A DNA stretch of 64,000 bases from Pseudomonas sp. GL-B-19 (GTDB taxonomy: Bacteria; Pseudomonadota; Gammaproteobacteria; Pseudomonadales; Pseudomonadaceae). Location: contig NZ_JAHBDK010000022.1 in assembly GCF_019956415.1 (NCBI RefSeq), positions 55,974-119,973 of the forward strand, read 5' to 3'. Under the pieces are notes generated by a model. It did no database searches. It was not told the origin of the DNA and saw only the letters and a program-made list of their open reading frames with translations. This document shows, piece by piece, positions 44,233-54,293 of this stretch. A program made the translations under genes and the position numbers. Each line of letters starts with the position of its first letter. The stretch's first letter is position 1.

Positions 44233-46287
44233 TTAGTCCTCGCGTTTAACGACCAGGGTCAGAATGTCGTAACTGGCCACCAGTTCCCCCAGTTGGTTAG
44301 TGACTTCCACATCCCACGCCACCACCCCTTGCGGAATGCCTTGCGGGCTCTTCTTCCCTTGGTCGATTTTGCGTTTGCACGTCAAACGCGCCTGAATCGT
44401 GTCGCCAATCCCCACTGGATTAATAAAGCGCAACGTATCCAGACCATAGTTGGCCAGCACCGGTCCCGGCGCAGGCGACACAAACAAACCGGCCGCTGCC
44501 GACAGCACGAAGTAACCGTGGGCAATACGTTTGCCGAATTGCGATTCCTTGGCGGCGATGTCGTCGAAGTGCATGTAGAAGTGATCGCCGGACAGGCAAC
44601 CGAAGTTCACCAGATCGGCTTCGGTCACGGTGCGACGGTGCGTCAGCAGCGATTCACCGATTTGCAAGTCCTGGAAGAACCGGCGGAACGGATGCACTTC
44701 GGTTTCGATGACCTTGGCGCCACGCACATATTCACCGGTCACCGCCGCCAGCATGGTCGGCGAGCCTTGTACCGCCGCGCGTTGCAGGTAGTGTTTCACC
44801 GCGCGCAGACCGCCGAGTTCTTCACCGCCGCCGGCACGACCCGGGCCGCCGTGTTTGAGTTGCGGCAATGGCGAGCCATGGCCGGTGGATTCGGCAGCGG
44901 ACTCGCGATCCAGCACCAGCAAACGGCCGTGCCAGGCCGCTGCCACCGGGATCGCTTTGGCGGCGATCTGTGGATCCTTGGTGATCAAGCTCGCCACCAG
45001 GCTGCCTTTGCCGCGAGCGGCCAGAGCCAGTGCTTCGTCCAGATCGTCGTAGGCCATCAGGGTGCTGACCGGGCCGAACGCTTCGATGTCGTGTGCGCCA
45101 CCTTCGGCATGCGGGTCGCGGGCTTGCAACAGGGTCGGCGCAAAGAACGCGCCTTGGCTGACGTTTTCACCACGCGGCTCGAAACCATCGCGAGCACCGA
45201 ACAGCATGTCGCTGCTCTGCAATAAGCTTTCCAGACGCTCGGCGACGTCTTTTTGCTGGTCGTGGGAAGCCAGGGCACCCATGCGCACGCCTTCCACCGA
45301 CGGGTCGCCGACCACGACTTTCTTCAGGCGATCACTCAGGCGGGTAGCGACCGCGTCGATGTGTTTGGCCGGCACAATGGCGCGGCGGATGGCGGTGCAT
45401 TTCTGCCCGGCCTTGGTGGTCATCTCGCGGGCGACTTCCTTGATGAACAGCTCGAACTCTTCGTCATCCGGGGTCACGTCCGGGGCGAGGATCGCGCAGT
45501 TCAGCGAGTCGGCTTCGGCGTTGAACGGCACCGAGTTGCGGATCAGGTTCGGGTTGACCCGCAGTTTGGCGGCAGTGTCGGCGGAGCCGGTGAAGGTCAC
45601 CACGTCCTGGCCTTGCAGACGGTCGAGCAAGTCACCGGTGCTGCCGATGATCAGCTGCAAGCTGCCCGCTGGCAGCAAGCCGGATTCATCCATCAGGCGC
45701 ACCACGGCTTCGGTCAGGTAGCTGGTGGCGCTGGCCGGTTTGACGATGCACGGCATGCCGGCGAGGAAGCTCGGTGCAAACTTTTCCAACATGCCCCAGA
45801 TCGGGAAGTTGAAGGCGTTGATGTGCACGGCCAGGCCGCCGCGTGGCACCAGAATGTGCGTGCCGGCGAAGGTGCCGAGTTTGCTCAGCTGCATCGCCGG
45901 CCCTTCGTGGACGATGTTGCCCGACGGCAATTCCCTCGAACCGAGGCTGGCGTAGGTGAACAGGGTGCTGTTACCGCCTTCGATATCGATCCAGCTGTCG
46001 GCACGGGTCGCGCCGCTGTGGTGGGAGATCGCGTAGAGCTGTTCCTTGCGCTCGCTCAGGTACAAGGCCAGTGCCTTGAGACGCTGGGCGCGTTGCTGGA
46101 AGTCCAGCGCCATCAAGCCACTGATGCCTTGACGGCGACCGTGCTCGACGGCTTCGGCGAAGTCCGGACGCTCTTCGTGGGTACGCGCAATTTCATGGCC
46201 GTCGATGGCGCTGCGCAGCACTTGGGCACCTTGTTGGCCGATCCAGCGACCGGCGATGAAACTTTGCAGGGTAGGGGCGTGAGGCAT
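44233..46287 (-). CDS. paaZ: PaaZ, oxepin-CoA hydrolase / 3-oxo-5,6-didehydrosuberyl-CoA semialdehyde dehydrogenase
   Basis: A 684-residue bifunctional enzyme of phenylacetate catabolism; E. coli PaaZ has 681. The N-terminal aldehyde dehydrogenase (about 1-525) has the Cys in GQKCTAIRRAIV and the motif FTGSADTA. The C-terminal MaoC-type hotdog domain (about 535-684) hydrolyses the oxepin-CoA ring and shows LSGDHFYMHFDD. The ATG at 46287 fits the family start. It is the last gene in a minus-strand series with the porin 74 bases upstream. In P. putida literature the gene is also called paaN. Confidence 0.95.
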   Translation of the reverse strand: MPHAPTLQSFIAGRWIGQQGAQVLRSAIDGHEIARTHEERPDFAEAVEHGRRQGISGLMALDFQQRAQRLKALALYLSERKEQLYAISHHSGATRADSWIDIEGGNSTLFTYASLGSRELPSGNIVHEGPAMQLSKLGTFAGTHILVPRGGLAVHINAFNFPIWGMLEKFAPSFLAGMPCIVKPASATSYLTEAVVRLMDESGLLPAGSLQLIIGSTGDLLDRLQGQDVVTFTGSADTAAKLRVNPNLIRNSVPFNAEADSLNCAILAPDVTPDDEEFELFIKEVAREMTTKAGQKCTAIRRAIVPAKHIDAVATRLSDRLKKVVVGDPSVEGVRMGALASHDQQKDVAERLESLLQSSDMLFGARDGFEPRGENVSQGAFFAPTLLQARDPHAEGGAHDIEAFGPVSTLMAYDDLDEALALAARGKGSLVASLITKDPQIAAKAIPVAAAWHGRLLVLDRESAAESTGHGSPLPQLKHGGPGRAGGGEELGGLRAVKHYLQRAAVQGSPTMLAAVTGEYVRGAKVIETEVHPFRRFFQDLQIGESLLTHRRTVTEADLVNFGCLSGDHFYMHFDDIAAKESQFGKRIAHGYFVLSAAAGLFVSPAPGPVLANYGLDTLRFINPVGIGDTIQARLTCKRKIDQGKKSPQGIPQGVVAWDVEVTNQLGELVASYDILTLVVKRED

Positions 46288-46360
46288 CACGATTGCTCCG
46301 CATGTTGTGAAAGTTGGGTATGAAAAAAGTGGGTGCGGCCGCAACCGCACGAGTCATGGG

Positions 46361-47614
46361 TTACCAAAGCGCCAAGGTGTAACCGACAATCAGCCGATTC
46401 TCATCGAGGTCGGTGGTCAAGCCATTGCCGGAGCGGAAGGTCACGTTGCGCCAGCGAAAGTTGACGTTTTTGAGTACGCCGCTCTGGATGACGTAACTGA
46501 TATCGGTGTCGCGTTCCCATTCGCGGCCGTTGTCGACGTTGCCGGCTTTGACGTGGTCGCCATCGGTGTAGCGGGTCATGAAGGTCAGGCCGGGAACGCC
46601 CAGGGCCACGAAGTCATAGTCGTAACGCAGCTGCCAGGAATCTTCATCGGCGCGGGTGAAGGTGTTGAAGGTCACCAGGTTGACCACGTACGGATCGCCG
46701 CCGTTGAGGAATGGAAAGGCGCTGTCGCCGGACAACTGCTGGTACGCGGCACTGACCTTGTGGGCGCCATGGGACACGCTGAACATGCTGTTGAAGTTAC
46801 GGTTGTCGATACGCCCGGCACGCTCGGCGCCATCGCCGCGGCTGTCGAAGTAGCGGATGTCGCTGCGCAGGTTGAAACCGTTGCCCAGGGGCAGGGTATG
46901 CACCAGTCCGGCGAATTGCTGGCGATAAATCTGATCGAGCTCGCCGTAGTAATAGCTCAGGCTCAGTTGCGGGTTGAAGGCGTAGCTGCCACCGGCGAAG
47001 TTGAAGTAATCACTGCTGGCGGCAAGGTAGCCGACGTCCTGGTTGTTGGAAGAGTCCCGCAGATTGACCTTGGTCAGGCGCCCGGTATTGACGGTCAGGC
47101 CGTTGATTTCCTGACTGGTCAGCAAGCCGCCGGCAAAGGTCGAACTCAGCAGGCGGGTGTCGTTGTAAGTCACTACGGGCAGCAAGGGTTGCAGGGTGCC
47201 GAGCTTCAACACGCTTTTGGATACACGCAGCTTGCCGGTCAGCCCCAATTCGCTGTACTCGTCCGCAGGTTCATGGCTGGTCGGCCCAAAGGGCAGCAGC
47301 CCGGTGCCACGGCTATCCGGGCTGGAGTCGAGTTTCAACCCCAGCTCCCCGAGCGCATCCAGACCGAAGCCGAAGGTCCCGTCGGTATATCCGGACTCGA
47401 TGCGCGCCGTGAAGCCTTGCGCCCATTCCTCGGCCTTGGATTGCGGCGCGTTGACCTGGCGGAAATCGCGATTGATGTAGTAGTTGCGCATTTCAATACG
47501 GGCCTTGCTGTCGTCGACGAAGTCAGCCATGGCGCTTGGGGCAACCATGGGCAGACTCAATGCGGCGACTATCGAAAACAGTGATTCACAGGATGCTGTA
47601 CGCGCGGGCTTCAT
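46361..47614 (-). CDS. OprD-family outer-membrane porin (PhaK/PaaM-like)
   Basis: A 417-residue porin with a signal peptide (about 1-30, PSAMADF) and the beta-strand pattern of OprD proteins, ending in the outer-membrane signature LIVGYTLALW with a C-terminal aromatic. It would let phenylacetate or related acids through the outer membrane. Its place between the acetate-type symporter and paaZ supports this. An A-rich CA-type motif (AACAAAAATAATG) overlaps its ribosome-binding site and start, a pattern of Crc/Hfq translational control. Confidence 0.9.
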   Translation of the reverse strand: MKPARTASCESLFSIVAALSLPMVAPSAMADFVDDSKARIEMRNYYINRDFRQVNAPQSKAEEWAQGFTARIESGYTDGTFGFGLDALGELGLKLDSSPDSRGTGLLPFGPTSHEPADEYSELGLTGKLRVSKSVLKLGTLQPLLPVVTYNDTRLLSSTFAGGLLTSQEINGLTVNTGRLTKVNLRDSSNNQDVGYLAASSDYFNFAGGSYAFNPQLSLSYYYGELDQIYRQQFAGLVHTLPLGNGFNLRSDIRYFDSRGDGAERAGRIDNRNFNSMFSVSHGAHKVSAAYQQLSGDSAFPFLNGGDPYVVNLVTFNTFTRADEDSWQLRYDYDFVALGVPGLTFMTRYTDGDHVKAGNVDNGREWERDTDISYVIQSGVLKNVNFRWRNVTFRSGNGLTTDLDENRLIVGYTLALW

Positions 47615-47625
47615 TATTTTTGTTC
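47615..47625 (-). promoter_or_regulatory. CA-type Crc/Hfq motif at the porin start
   Basis: On the minus strand GGGAACAAAAATAATG runs into the start codon. AAnAAnAA sequences at the ribosome-binding site are the known Hfq/Crc targets for catabolite repression in Pseudomonas. Confidence 0.5.
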
Positions 47626-47648
47626 CCTGACATCAGATCGATCGTTAA

Positions 47649-49295
47649 TTAGTGCTTGCTGGCGCCAGAGGCACCGATGCCGGTCATGGAACGGATGAAC
47701 TGCGCCAGATAACGGCCGCGCTCAAGGGCCGCACGGGGTGAGGTGTCGGTGACGGAAAACACCCAGGCGCTTACAAACGCCAGGCTCATGGAGAACAGCG
47801 CCGGGTTGGAGTAAGGGAACAGGGCCTTGTCGTGATGCAACACGTTGACCCACACCGCCGGGCTCAGCACCAGCAGGACAATCGCCGAGATCAACCCCGT
47901 CAGGCTGCCGGTCACCGCGCCACGGGTGGTCAGGCCTTTCCAGTACATCGAGAGGAACAGCACCGGGAAATTCACCGACGCGGCGATGGCCAGCACCAGG
48001 CCGGAGAGGAAGGCAATGTTCTGCGATTCGAACAACAGGCCGAGGATGATTGCCAGGACGCCGATGCACAGCGTGGCGATTCGCGAGACGCGGATTTCCT
48101 GCTGCTCTGTGGCCTGACCTTTGCGCATCACACAGGCATACAAGTCATGGGATACCGCCGAAGCGCCGGACAATGCCAATCCCGCAACTACCGCCAGAAT
48201 GGTGGCGAAGGCGACCGCCGAGATGAAGCCGAGGAACAGGTTGCCACCCACGGCCTGAGCCAGGTGCACGGCAATCATGTTGCCGCCGCCGATGATCGCA
48301 CCGCTGGCATCGCGGAATGCTGGATCGGTGCCGACCATGACGATCGCGCCGAAGCCGACGATGATCAGCAGCAAGTAGAAGTAGCCGATAAAACCTGTGG
48401 CGTAGAACACGCTTTTGCGCGCTTCCTTGGCATCGCTGACGGTGAAGAAACGCATCAGGATATGCGGCAGACCGGCGGTGCCGAACATCATGCCCAGTCC
48501 CAGCGAGATCGCATCGATGGGGTTCGACAATAAGCCGCCGGGGGCCATGATTGCATTGCCCTTGGCGTGCACCGCGGTGGCGCCGGCGAACATCGCTTCA
48601 GTGCTGAAACCGAAGTGCTTGAGCACCATGAAGGCCATGAACGTGGTGCCGAACAGCAGCATGACGGCCTTGATGATCTGTACCCACGTGGTGGCGAGCA
48701 TGCCGCCGAAGGTGACGTAAAACACCATCAACACGCCCACCAGCATCACCGCGTAGAGGTAATCGATGCCGAACAGCAGCTCGATCAGCTTGCCGGCACC
48801 GACCATCTGCGCCACCAGGTACATCAGGGCCACGGTCAGGGTGCCGAAGGCCGAGGTCAGGCGCACCGGGGTTTGTTCCAGGCGATAGGAGACCACGTCG
48901 GCGAAGGTGTATTTGCCCAGATTGCGCAAGCGTTCGGCAATCAAAAACAGAATGATCGGCCAGCCCGCCAACACGCCCAGTGCGTACAGCAAACCGTCAT
49001 AGCCATTGAGGAACATCATCGCGGAGATGCCGAGGAAGGACGCCGCGGAAATCATGTCGCCGGCAATCGCCAGGCCGTTCTGGAAACCGGTCATGCCACC
49101 GCCCGCGGTATAAAAATCGCTGGCGGAACGGGTGCGCAACGCGGCCCAGCGCGTCACGCCGAGGGTGAACAGCACAAACACCAGGAACATGCCGATCGCG
49201 TTCCAGTTCAGCGGACGGGACGCGCCGTCGGCCGCTGCCGCAAAGTCAGCGACAAAGGCCAGTGGCAGCAGGAATAACGCGTGAAGACGGCTCAT
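47649..49295 (-). CDS. actP: Cation/acetate-type symporter (ActP-like; phenylacetate permease PaaL)
   Basis: A 548-residue sodium:solute symporter with a cleavable-looking N-terminus (FAAAADGA) and 13 or so membrane helices; E. coli ActP has 549 residues. Within a paa cluster the orthologue (PaaL/PhaJ) is the phenylacetate uptake permease. The start at 49295 overlaps the preceding DUF485 gene by four bases (ATGA), as in the yjcH-actP pair. Acetate as substrate cannot be excluded. Confidence 0.9.
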   Translation of the reverse strand: MSRLHALFLLPLAFVADFAAAADGASRPLNWNAIGMFLVFVLFTLGVTRWAALRTRSASDFYTAGGGMTGFQNGLAIAGDMISAASFLGISAMMFLNGYDGLLYALGVLAGWPIILFLIAERLRNLGKYTFADVVSYRLEQTPVRLTSAFGTLTVALMYLVAQMVGAGKLIELLFGIDYLYAVMLVGVLMVFYVTFGGMLATTWVQIIKAVMLLFGTTFMAFMVLKHFGFSTEAMFAGATAVHAKGNAIMAPGGLLSNPIDAISLGLGMMFGTAGLPHILMRFFTVSDAKEARKSVFYATGFIGYFYLLLIIVGFGAIVMVGTDPAFRDASGAIIGGGNMIAVHLAQAVGGNLFLGFISAVAFATILAVVAGLALSGASAVSHDLYACVMRKGQATEQQEIRVSRIATLCIGVLAIILGLLFESQNIAFLSGLVLAIAASVNFPVLFLSMYWKGLTTRGAVTGSLTGLISAIVLLVLSPAVWVNVLHHDKALFPYSNPALFSMSLAFVSAWVFSVTDTSPRAALERGRYLAQFIRSMTGIGASGASKH

Positions 49296-49600
49296 CGGGC
49301 GCACTCCTGTTTCAGTTTTTCGTTGAGCGGATCGATCACGTTGTTGGCGCGATAGACGTAGAAACCGGTCAGTGCGAAGGCCAGCGCCACAATCACCACA
49401 CCCACCAGCATGCCCACGGTGGTCACGCCGCCGCTCAGGGATTGGCCGAGGGTGGCGGGGGAAAACGCCACCAGCAAAACGAAGCCGAAATAGATCACCA
49501 GCATGATCAGCGACAGCGACCAATACAGGTTCTGTTTGCGGCGTACCAACTGGATGAAATCCGGGTTCTGGCGGATGAGTTCTACGTCTTGGGGGCTCAT
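49292..49600 (-). CDS. DUF485-family small membrane protein (YjcH-like)
   Basis: A 102-residue protein with two membrane helices (about 27-48 and 62-84). It is the usual partner of ActP-type symporters and overlaps the symporter gene by four bases. The exact role is not known. Its ribosome-binding region is embedded in a strong CA motif. Confidence 0.9.
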   Translation of the reverse strand: MSPQDVELIRQNPDFIQLVRRKQNLYWSLSLIMLVIYFGFVLLVAFSPATLGQSLSGGVTTVGMLVGVVIVALAFALTGFYVYRANNVIDPLNEKLKQECAR

Positions 49601-49606
49601 GGTGGC

Positions 49607-49627
49607 GTCCTTTGTTGTTTTTGTTGT
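49607..49627 (-). promoter_or_regulatory. Strong CA-type Crc/Hfq motif at the DUF485-actP start
   Basis: The minus strand reads ACAACAAAAACAACAAAGGA before the start codon, so the CA motif runs straight into the Shine-Dalgarno sequence. This is the best such motif in the window and predicts translational repression by Hfq with Crc while preferred carbon sources are present. Confidence 0.65.
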
Positions 49628-49650
49628 GAGGTGGAACGGTGTTACTCCCC

Positions 49651-49734
49651 TGTAGGAGCTGGCTTGCCAGCGAAGGCGGCCTGAAAATCAACGGTGATTT
49701 CAAGGGCCTCTTCGCTGGCAAGCCAGCTCCTACG
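49651..49734. repeat. REPIN between paaE and the symporter genes
   Basis: TGTAGGAGCTGGCTTGCCAG at the left and its inverse complement CTGGCAAGCCAGCTCCTAC at the right form a hairpin with GCGAAG/CTTCGC extension. It lies between two minus-strand genes of the same pathway and may lower read-through from paaE. Confidence 0.9.
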
Positions 49735-49748
49735 GGGTTGGTGTTGGA

Positions 49749-50825
49749 TTAGAGCTGGTCGAAATCCAGCACCACTTTGTCGCTGATCGGAAATGCCTGG
49801 CACGACAGCACGTAGCCGGCGGCCACTTCGTAGTCTTCCAGGGCGTGGTTGCTGTCCATTTCCACTTCGCCTTCGATGACCTTGCACTTGCAGGTCGAGC
49901 ACACGCCGGCTTTGCACGAGTAGGGCAGTTCGGCGCCTTGGGCATTGCCGGCGTCGAGGATGCTCTGGCTGTTGCGCGGCAGGTCGAACGCCAGGGCACG
50001 GCCGTCGCTGATGACGGTGATCTGGCTGACCGCTGCATCGATTTGCCGGGCGGCCTCGCGGGCTTCGCGTTTTTGCTGGCTACCGGCGACAGCAAACAGT
50101 TCGAAGTGGATGCGTTCCGGCGCCATGCCCTTGGCCTTGAGGCTGTCGCGCACGGTTTCGGTCATTTCCTGCGGGCCGCAAATGAAGGCCGCATCGAGGG
50201 CATTGACGTCGAGCCAGCGGCTGAACAGTTGCTCGCATTTCTCGGCGTTGATCCGGCCGTTGTACAGGTCGACATCCTGCTGCTCGCGGCTGAACACGAA
50301 GATCAGATTCAGGCGCTGCAGAAAGCGGTTTTTCAAGTCTTCCAGTTGCTCGCGAAACAGCGCGCCGGAGCTGGAGCGGTTGCCGTACAGCAGGGTGACG
50401 CGGCTGTGCGGTTCGGTTTCCAGGGTGGTCTTGATGATCGACAGGATCGGCGTGATACCACTGCCGGCTGCGACCGCCAGGTAGTTGCCATGGCGAGCCG
50501 GATCGAGTTCGACGCAGAAGTGTCCGGCGGGCGGCATGACTTCCAGGCTCTGTCCGGCTTTCAATTGCTCGTTGGCAAACGCCGAAAATCGCCCGCCAGC
50601 CACACGCTTGATAGCGACGCGCAGTTCACCATCGTTGACCCCGGTGCAAATCGAGTAGGAGCGGCGCACTTCTTCGCCATCCAGCTGCGTGCGCATCACC
50701 AGGTGCTGGCCCTGGGTGAAGTGAAAACTGTCTTGCAGGTGCTGCGGAATCTCGAAGGCGATGGACACCGCATCACGGGTCTCGGTGCGCACGTCCTTGA
50801 TGGTCAGGCTGTGAAATTTACTCAT
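49749..50825 (-). CDS. paaE: PaaE, reductase subunit of phenylacetyl-CoA 1,2-epoxidase
   Basis: A 358-residue flavin reductase that passes electrons from NADPH to the PaaABC oxygenase. An FAD-binding domain with RRSYSIC, an NAD-binding domain (AAGSGITPILSIIK) and a C-terminal plant-type [2Fe-2S] domain (CKAGVCSTCKCKV, with a fourth Cys in LSCQA) follow in the family order. GGAGAACAACA precedes the ATG; the ACAACA is a minor CA motif. It is the last gene of paaABCDE. Confidence 0.95.
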   Translation of the reverse strand: MSKFHSLTIKDVRTETRDAVSIAFEIPQHLQDSFHFTQGQHLVMRTQLDGEEVRRSYSICTGVNDGELRVAIKRVAGGRFSAFANEQLKAGQSLEVMPPAGHFCVELDPARHGNYLAVAAGSGITPILSIIKTTLETEPHSRVTLLYGNRSSSGALFREQLEDLKNRFLQRLNLIFVFSREQQDVDLYNGRINAEKCEQLFSRWLDVNALDAAFICGPQEMTETVRDSLKAKGMAPERIHFELFAVAGSQQKREAREAARQIDAAVSQITVISDGRALAFDLPRNSQSILDAGNAQGAELPYSCKAGVCSTCKCKVIEGEVEMDSNHALEDYEVAAGYVLSCQAFPISDKVVLDFDQL

Positions 50826-50858
50826 TGTTGTTCTCCAGCTGGGACGGCCGATTGCCGC

Positions 50859-51392
50859 TCAGATGCACTTGAAATAGTCGAACGGTTCCCGGCAATCGAC
50901 GCAGCGGTACAGCGCCTTGCACGCGGTGGAACCGAACTCGCTGAGCACTTCGGTGTGGGCGCTGCCGCACTGCGGACAGACGATCACCGGGCTTTCGCCG
51001 AGCAGGCTGCGCTTACTGGTGCTGCCCTCGGGCGGTGCGATGCCGTAGGCGCGCAAGCGTTCACGACCGCTGGCGCTGATCCAGTCCGTGGTCCACGCCG
51101 GGGTCAATTTGCGTTCCAGTTGCGGAGCCTTGAAACCGGCGAGTTCCAGGGCTTCGCGGATATCGCTTTCGATCACTTCGGTGGCGGGGCAGCCGGAGTA
51201 GGTCGGCGTGACCACCACGTGCAAGTGCCCGGCCTGCCAGTCGAGATCGCGCACGATACCGAGGTCGACCACACTGACCACCGGCACTTCCGGGTCCATG
51301 ACCTGCGCCAGGGTCGCCCACGCGGCGGCCAAGTCGGTCGGTTGCGCCGGCCGGGCACCTAGATCGCTGGCGATCAACTCACCAGGTCGCAT
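50859..51392 (-). CDS. paaD: PaaD, phenylacetyl-CoA epoxidase maturation protein
   Basis: A 177-residue protein of the MIP18/DUF59 type with a C-terminal zinc-ribbon-like region (CPQCGSAHTEV and CKALYRCVDC). PaaD is needed for active PaaABC epoxidase, probably in iron-sulphur or di-iron centre assembly. The ATG at 51392 lies inside the end of paaC (overlap of 14 bases), so translation is coupled. Longer frames upstream are shadow of paaC. Confidence 0.93.
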   Translation of the reverse strand: MRPGELIASDLGARPAQPTDLAAAWATLAQVMDPEVPVVSVVDLGIVRDLDWQAGHLHVVVTPTYSGCPATEVIESDIREALELAGFKAPQLERKLTPAWTTDWISASGRERLRAYGIAPPEGSTSKRSLLGESPVIVCPQCGSAHTEVLSEFGSTACKALYRCVDCREPFDYFKCI

Positions 51393-52140
51393 CGGGGTAC
51401 GCTCGTGGCAGGAACTGCATTTCGGCCAGCAGAATGCCGAGGTGTTCGGTGTGCAGCCCCTTGCGTGCATTCAGGTAGAAATGGCTGGGCGCGGCCGGCA
51501 CGGGCAGGGTGGCGCTGGCGAAAATTGCGTTGACCTTGGCTTGCCAGGCGGCGGCGACTTGCGTGGTGTCCGGGGTGATGCCGGCGTCGCATAGGCGTTG
51601 TTCGCTGTCGTCGGCGGCGATCAGTTCAACAGTGAAGCGCCAAACCTCGGGGATCGCGGCGAGCATCCGGCGATGGCTTTCCTCGGTGCCGTCTCCCAGA
51701 CGCTCTACCCATTCGCCGGAGCGGCGCAGGTGATAGGTGACTTCCTTGACGGCTTTGGCGGCAATCCCGGCGATGCGCTCATCACTGGATTGGCTCAGGC
51801 CGCTGAGCACTTGTAGATGCCAGGCGTCATAGAGAAACTGCTTGAGGATGGTCACCGCGTAATCGCCGTTCGGCTGTTCCACCAGCAACAGGTTGCGGTA
51901 GGCGCGCTCGTCACGGCGGAACGCCAGGTCATCGGCATTGCGGCCGTCGTTCAGCAGTTCGGCGGCATATTCCAGCCAGTTGCGCGCCTGACCCACCAGG
52001 TCGAGGCCGACGTTCATCAACGCCAGTTCTTCTTCCAGCGCCGGGGCCTTGCCGCACCATTGGCACAGGCGCTGGCCCTGGATCAGAGCGCTGTCGCCGA
52101 GGCGCAGCAGGTATTCGATCAGATCAGTCTGGTTATTCAT
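51379..52140 (-). CDS. paaC: PaaC, structural subunit of phenylacetyl-CoA epoxidase
   Basis: A 253-residue protein of the PaaA/PaaC ferritin-like fold; it forms the catalytic core with PaaA but does not bind iron itself. EYLLRLGDSALIQGQR and LALMNVGLDLVGQARN are typical of the family. The ATG at 52140 has AGGT six bases upstream; a GTG four codons earlier is possible. It starts nine bases after paaB ends. Confidence 0.95.
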   Translation of the reverse strand: MNNQTDLIEYLLRLGDSALIQGQRLCQWCGKAPALEEELALMNVGLDLVGQARNWLEYAAELLNDGRNADDLAFRRDERAYRNLLLVEQPNGDYAVTILKQFLYDAWHLQVLSGLSQSSDERIAGIAAKAVKEVTYHLRRSGEWVERLGDGTEESHRRMLAAIPEVWRFTVELIAADDSEQRLCDAGITPDTTQVAAAWQAKVNAIFASATLPVPAAPSHFYLNARKGLHTEHLGILLAEMQFLPRAYPDATW

Positions 52141-52148
52141 GGTCGACC

Positions 52149-52430
52149 TCACATGTGCCCGACTTCGACCGGCAGCTCGTAGAAGCTGGCGTGGCGGTAG
52201 ACCTTGTCGTCCGACGGATCGAACAGCGGGTCTTTTTCATCCGGCGACGAAGCGGTGATCAACGCCGACGGCACGACCCACAGGCTCACGCCTTCACTGC
52301 GCCGGGTGTACAACTCGCGCGCATTCTCGATGGCCATGGTGGTATCGGCGGCGTGCACGCTGCCGACGTGCTTGTGGTTGAGGCCGTGCTTGCTGCGCAC
52401 GAAGACTTCAAAAAGGGTCCATTCAGACAT
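52149..52430 (-). CDS. paaB: PaaB, small subunit of phenylacetyl-CoA epoxidase
   Basis: A 93-residue protein, the usual size of PaaB. It links PaaAC heterodimers in the epoxidase complex. EWTLFEVFVRSKHGLNHKHV is the family N-terminus. GGAG nine bases before the ATG. It lies between paaA (27 bases) and paaC. Confidence 0.95.
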   Translation of the reverse strand: MSEWTLFEVFVRSKHGLNHKHVGSVHAADTTMAIENARELYTRRSEGVSLWVVPSALITASSPDEKDPLFDPSDDKVYRHASFYELPVEVGHM

Positions 52431-52457
52431 TTCAATGACTCCACATCAGGTGGCCGA

Positions 52458-53447
52458 TCAGGCGGCGTTCTTGTTCTGTTGTTTGCGGGCGTGGGCGACG
52501 GCTGCTTCACGAACCCAGGCACCGTCTTCAATCGCCTTGCGGCGGGTGGCGACGCGTTCCTGATTGCACGGGCCGTTGCCCTTGAGCACTTCGTAGAATT
52601 CGCTCCACTGGATCTCGCCGAAGTCGTAGTGGCCGGTTTCGGCGTTCCACTTCAAGTCCGGGTCAGGGCAGGTGCAGCCCAGCAGCTCCAGTTGCGGGAT
52701 GGTCTGGTCGATGAAGCGCTGGCGCAGTTCGTCGTTGCTCTGGCGCTTGATTTTCCAGGCCATGGACTGTGCGCTGTTCGGCGAGTGTTCGTCGCTCGGG
52801 CCGAACATCATCAGCGCCGGCCACCACAGGCGGTTGATCGCGTCCTGGACCATGTCTTTTTGCGCCTGATTACCGTGGCGCATCATGGTCAGGAGGATTT
52901 CGTAGCCCTGGCGCTGGTGAAAACTTTCTTCCTTGCAGATCCGCACCATGGCCCGGGAGTAGGGGCCATACGAGGTGCGCTGCAGCACCACCTGATTGAC
53001 GATGGCGGCACCGTCCACCAGCCAGCCCACCGCGCCCATGTCGGCCCAGTTCAGCGTCGGGTAATTGAAGATGCTCGAATACTTGGCCTTGCCGCTGTGC
53101 AGCTTGGCGATCTCTTCATCGCGGTCGGCACCCAGGGTTTCCATGGCGCTGTAGAGGTACAGGCCGTGGCCGGCTTCGTCCTGAATCTTGGCCATCAATT
53201 GCAGTTTGCGTTTGAGCGTTGGCGCGCGGGTGACCCAGTTGCCTTCGGGCAGCATGCCGACGATTTCCGAGTGGGCGTGCTGGGAAATCTGCCGGATCAG
53301 GGTCTGGCGATAGGCATCAGGCATCCAGTTTTTGGCTTCGATCTTGATTTCTGAATCGATTTTTTCCTGGAAGGCGCGTTCCTGTTCGGACATCTCCGAC
53401 AGGTCTTTGATGCGCTTTACGCCGGTTTCTACGAGCTGTGCGTACAT
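52458..53447 (-). CDS. paaA: PaaA, catalytic subunit of phenylacetyl-CoA 1,2-epoxidase
   Basis: A 329-residue di-iron oxygenase subunit that epoxidises phenylacetyl-CoA at the ring. The iron-ligand motifs are visible as [17 protein letters not shown] and [21 protein letters not shown] precedes the ATG. It is the first gene of paaABCDE. Its control region carries an inverted pair of AAGCGATACA motifs, which also occur in the paaF-paaY region. Confidence 0.96.
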   Translation of the reverse strand: MYAQLVETGVKRIKDLSEMSEQERAFQEKIDSEIKIEAKNWMPDAYRQTLIRQISQHAHSEIVGMLPEGNWVTRAPTLKRKLQLMAKIQDEAGHGLYLYSAMETLGADRDEEIAKLHSGKAKYSSIFNYPTLNWADMGAVGWLVDGAAIVNQVVLQRTSYGPYSRAMVRICKEESFHQRQGYEILLTMMRHGNQAQKDMVQDAINRLWWPALMMFGPSDEHSPNSAQSMAWKIKRQSNDELRQRFIDQTIPQLELLGCTCPDPDLKWNAETGHYDFGEIQWSEFYEVLKGNGPCNQERVATRRKAIEDGAWVREAAVAHARKQQNKNAA

Positions 53448-53493
53448 GGGGGTCTCCCGCCGTGAATCTGTTTGATGGCATGGAGAACTTTAT

Positions 53494-53555
53494 AAGCGAT
53501 ACAGAATTTAATATCAAACATAAAATATGGTGTCGTATGTGTTTTTGTATCGCTT
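53494..53555. promoter_or_regulatory. Candidate PaaX operator upstream of paaA
   Basis: AAGCGATACA (53494-53503) and TGTATCGCTT (53546-53555) form a perfect inverted pair separated by 42 AT-rich bases, 47 to 108 bases before the paaA start. The same half-site with TGATAC core recurs at 60.7-60.95 kb. PaaX is the known phenylacetyl-CoA-responsive repressor of paa operons. Confidence 0.5.
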
Positions 53556-53596
53556 TGGGATGAGTGGTTGTTTTTGGGGGCTGAATTGTTGGGGGG

Positions 53597-54293
53597 CATA
53601 TCCGTTTCTGCGGTAACGGCGGCTGGCGGTTTCGCTCTTACAGCGAGTCACTTGGAAAAGCCCCAAGTAACCAAGGGCTCTTGCCCCTTTCGTTCGGTGC
53701 CTCGCCCAGGCTCGGCATGCCCTCGCTCCGGTCCTGCTCCGTGGGCCCGCCGCCATCGGCCATCCATGCCGGGTTGCCCACTGCGCAGAACCTCCACTCG
53801 GCCTCTCGAGGGGGCGGTGCGTCAAAATCAAAAGCTGCAGGCGAGCTAACGCTCGGCCTGATGAGTGGTGAGAAGCAAAAGCCGTACGCCGATCTACTGT
53901 AGGAGCTGGCTTGCCAGCGAAGGCGGTCTGGCAGCCGACCCATCTCTCAGGGATGTACCCTGTCCAACTGTGGGAGCGGGCTTGCTCGCGAAGCTGTTGA
54001 TCTTGCAGTTGCTGTTGCTTCGGCTTTTGATCTTGATCTGTTGCCCCTTTCCCAGAGGCCGAACGCAGGCGTTGTGTAGGGGGCACCGCGGCATGGATGC
54101 CGCGGTAGCCGCCCCCGGCCATGGATGGCCGATGGCGGCGGGCCCCCGGAGCAATGCCGGAGTGAGGGCATGCCGAGCCTTGGCGAGGTACCGAATGGAG
54201 GGGCAAAGCCTTTTGGTTCCTTTTCGGCGTTTGGAAAAGGGACTCGCTGTAAGAGCGAAACCGCCAGCTGTCGTTACCGCAGAAATGGATATG
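53597..54293. repeat. Long imperfect inverted repeat with about 180-base arms
   Basis: The arms are about 53597-53773 and 54114-54293. Both contain, in inverse orientation, TTTCTGCGGTAACG, GGCGGTTTCGCTCTTACAGC, CTCGGCATGCCCTC and CCGCCGCCATCGGCCATCC. The similarity is interrupted by a variable stretch. Short open frames of 60-200 codons on both strands here are repeat-derived and not genes. The element separates paaK from paaA and belongs to a dispersed repeat type I recall from Pseudomonas genomes, with smaller hairpins in each arm. Confidence 0.8.

Noticed and set aside
49845..51362. 505-codon plus-strand open frame across paaE and paaD
   Set aside because: Antisense shadow of two well-supported paa genes.
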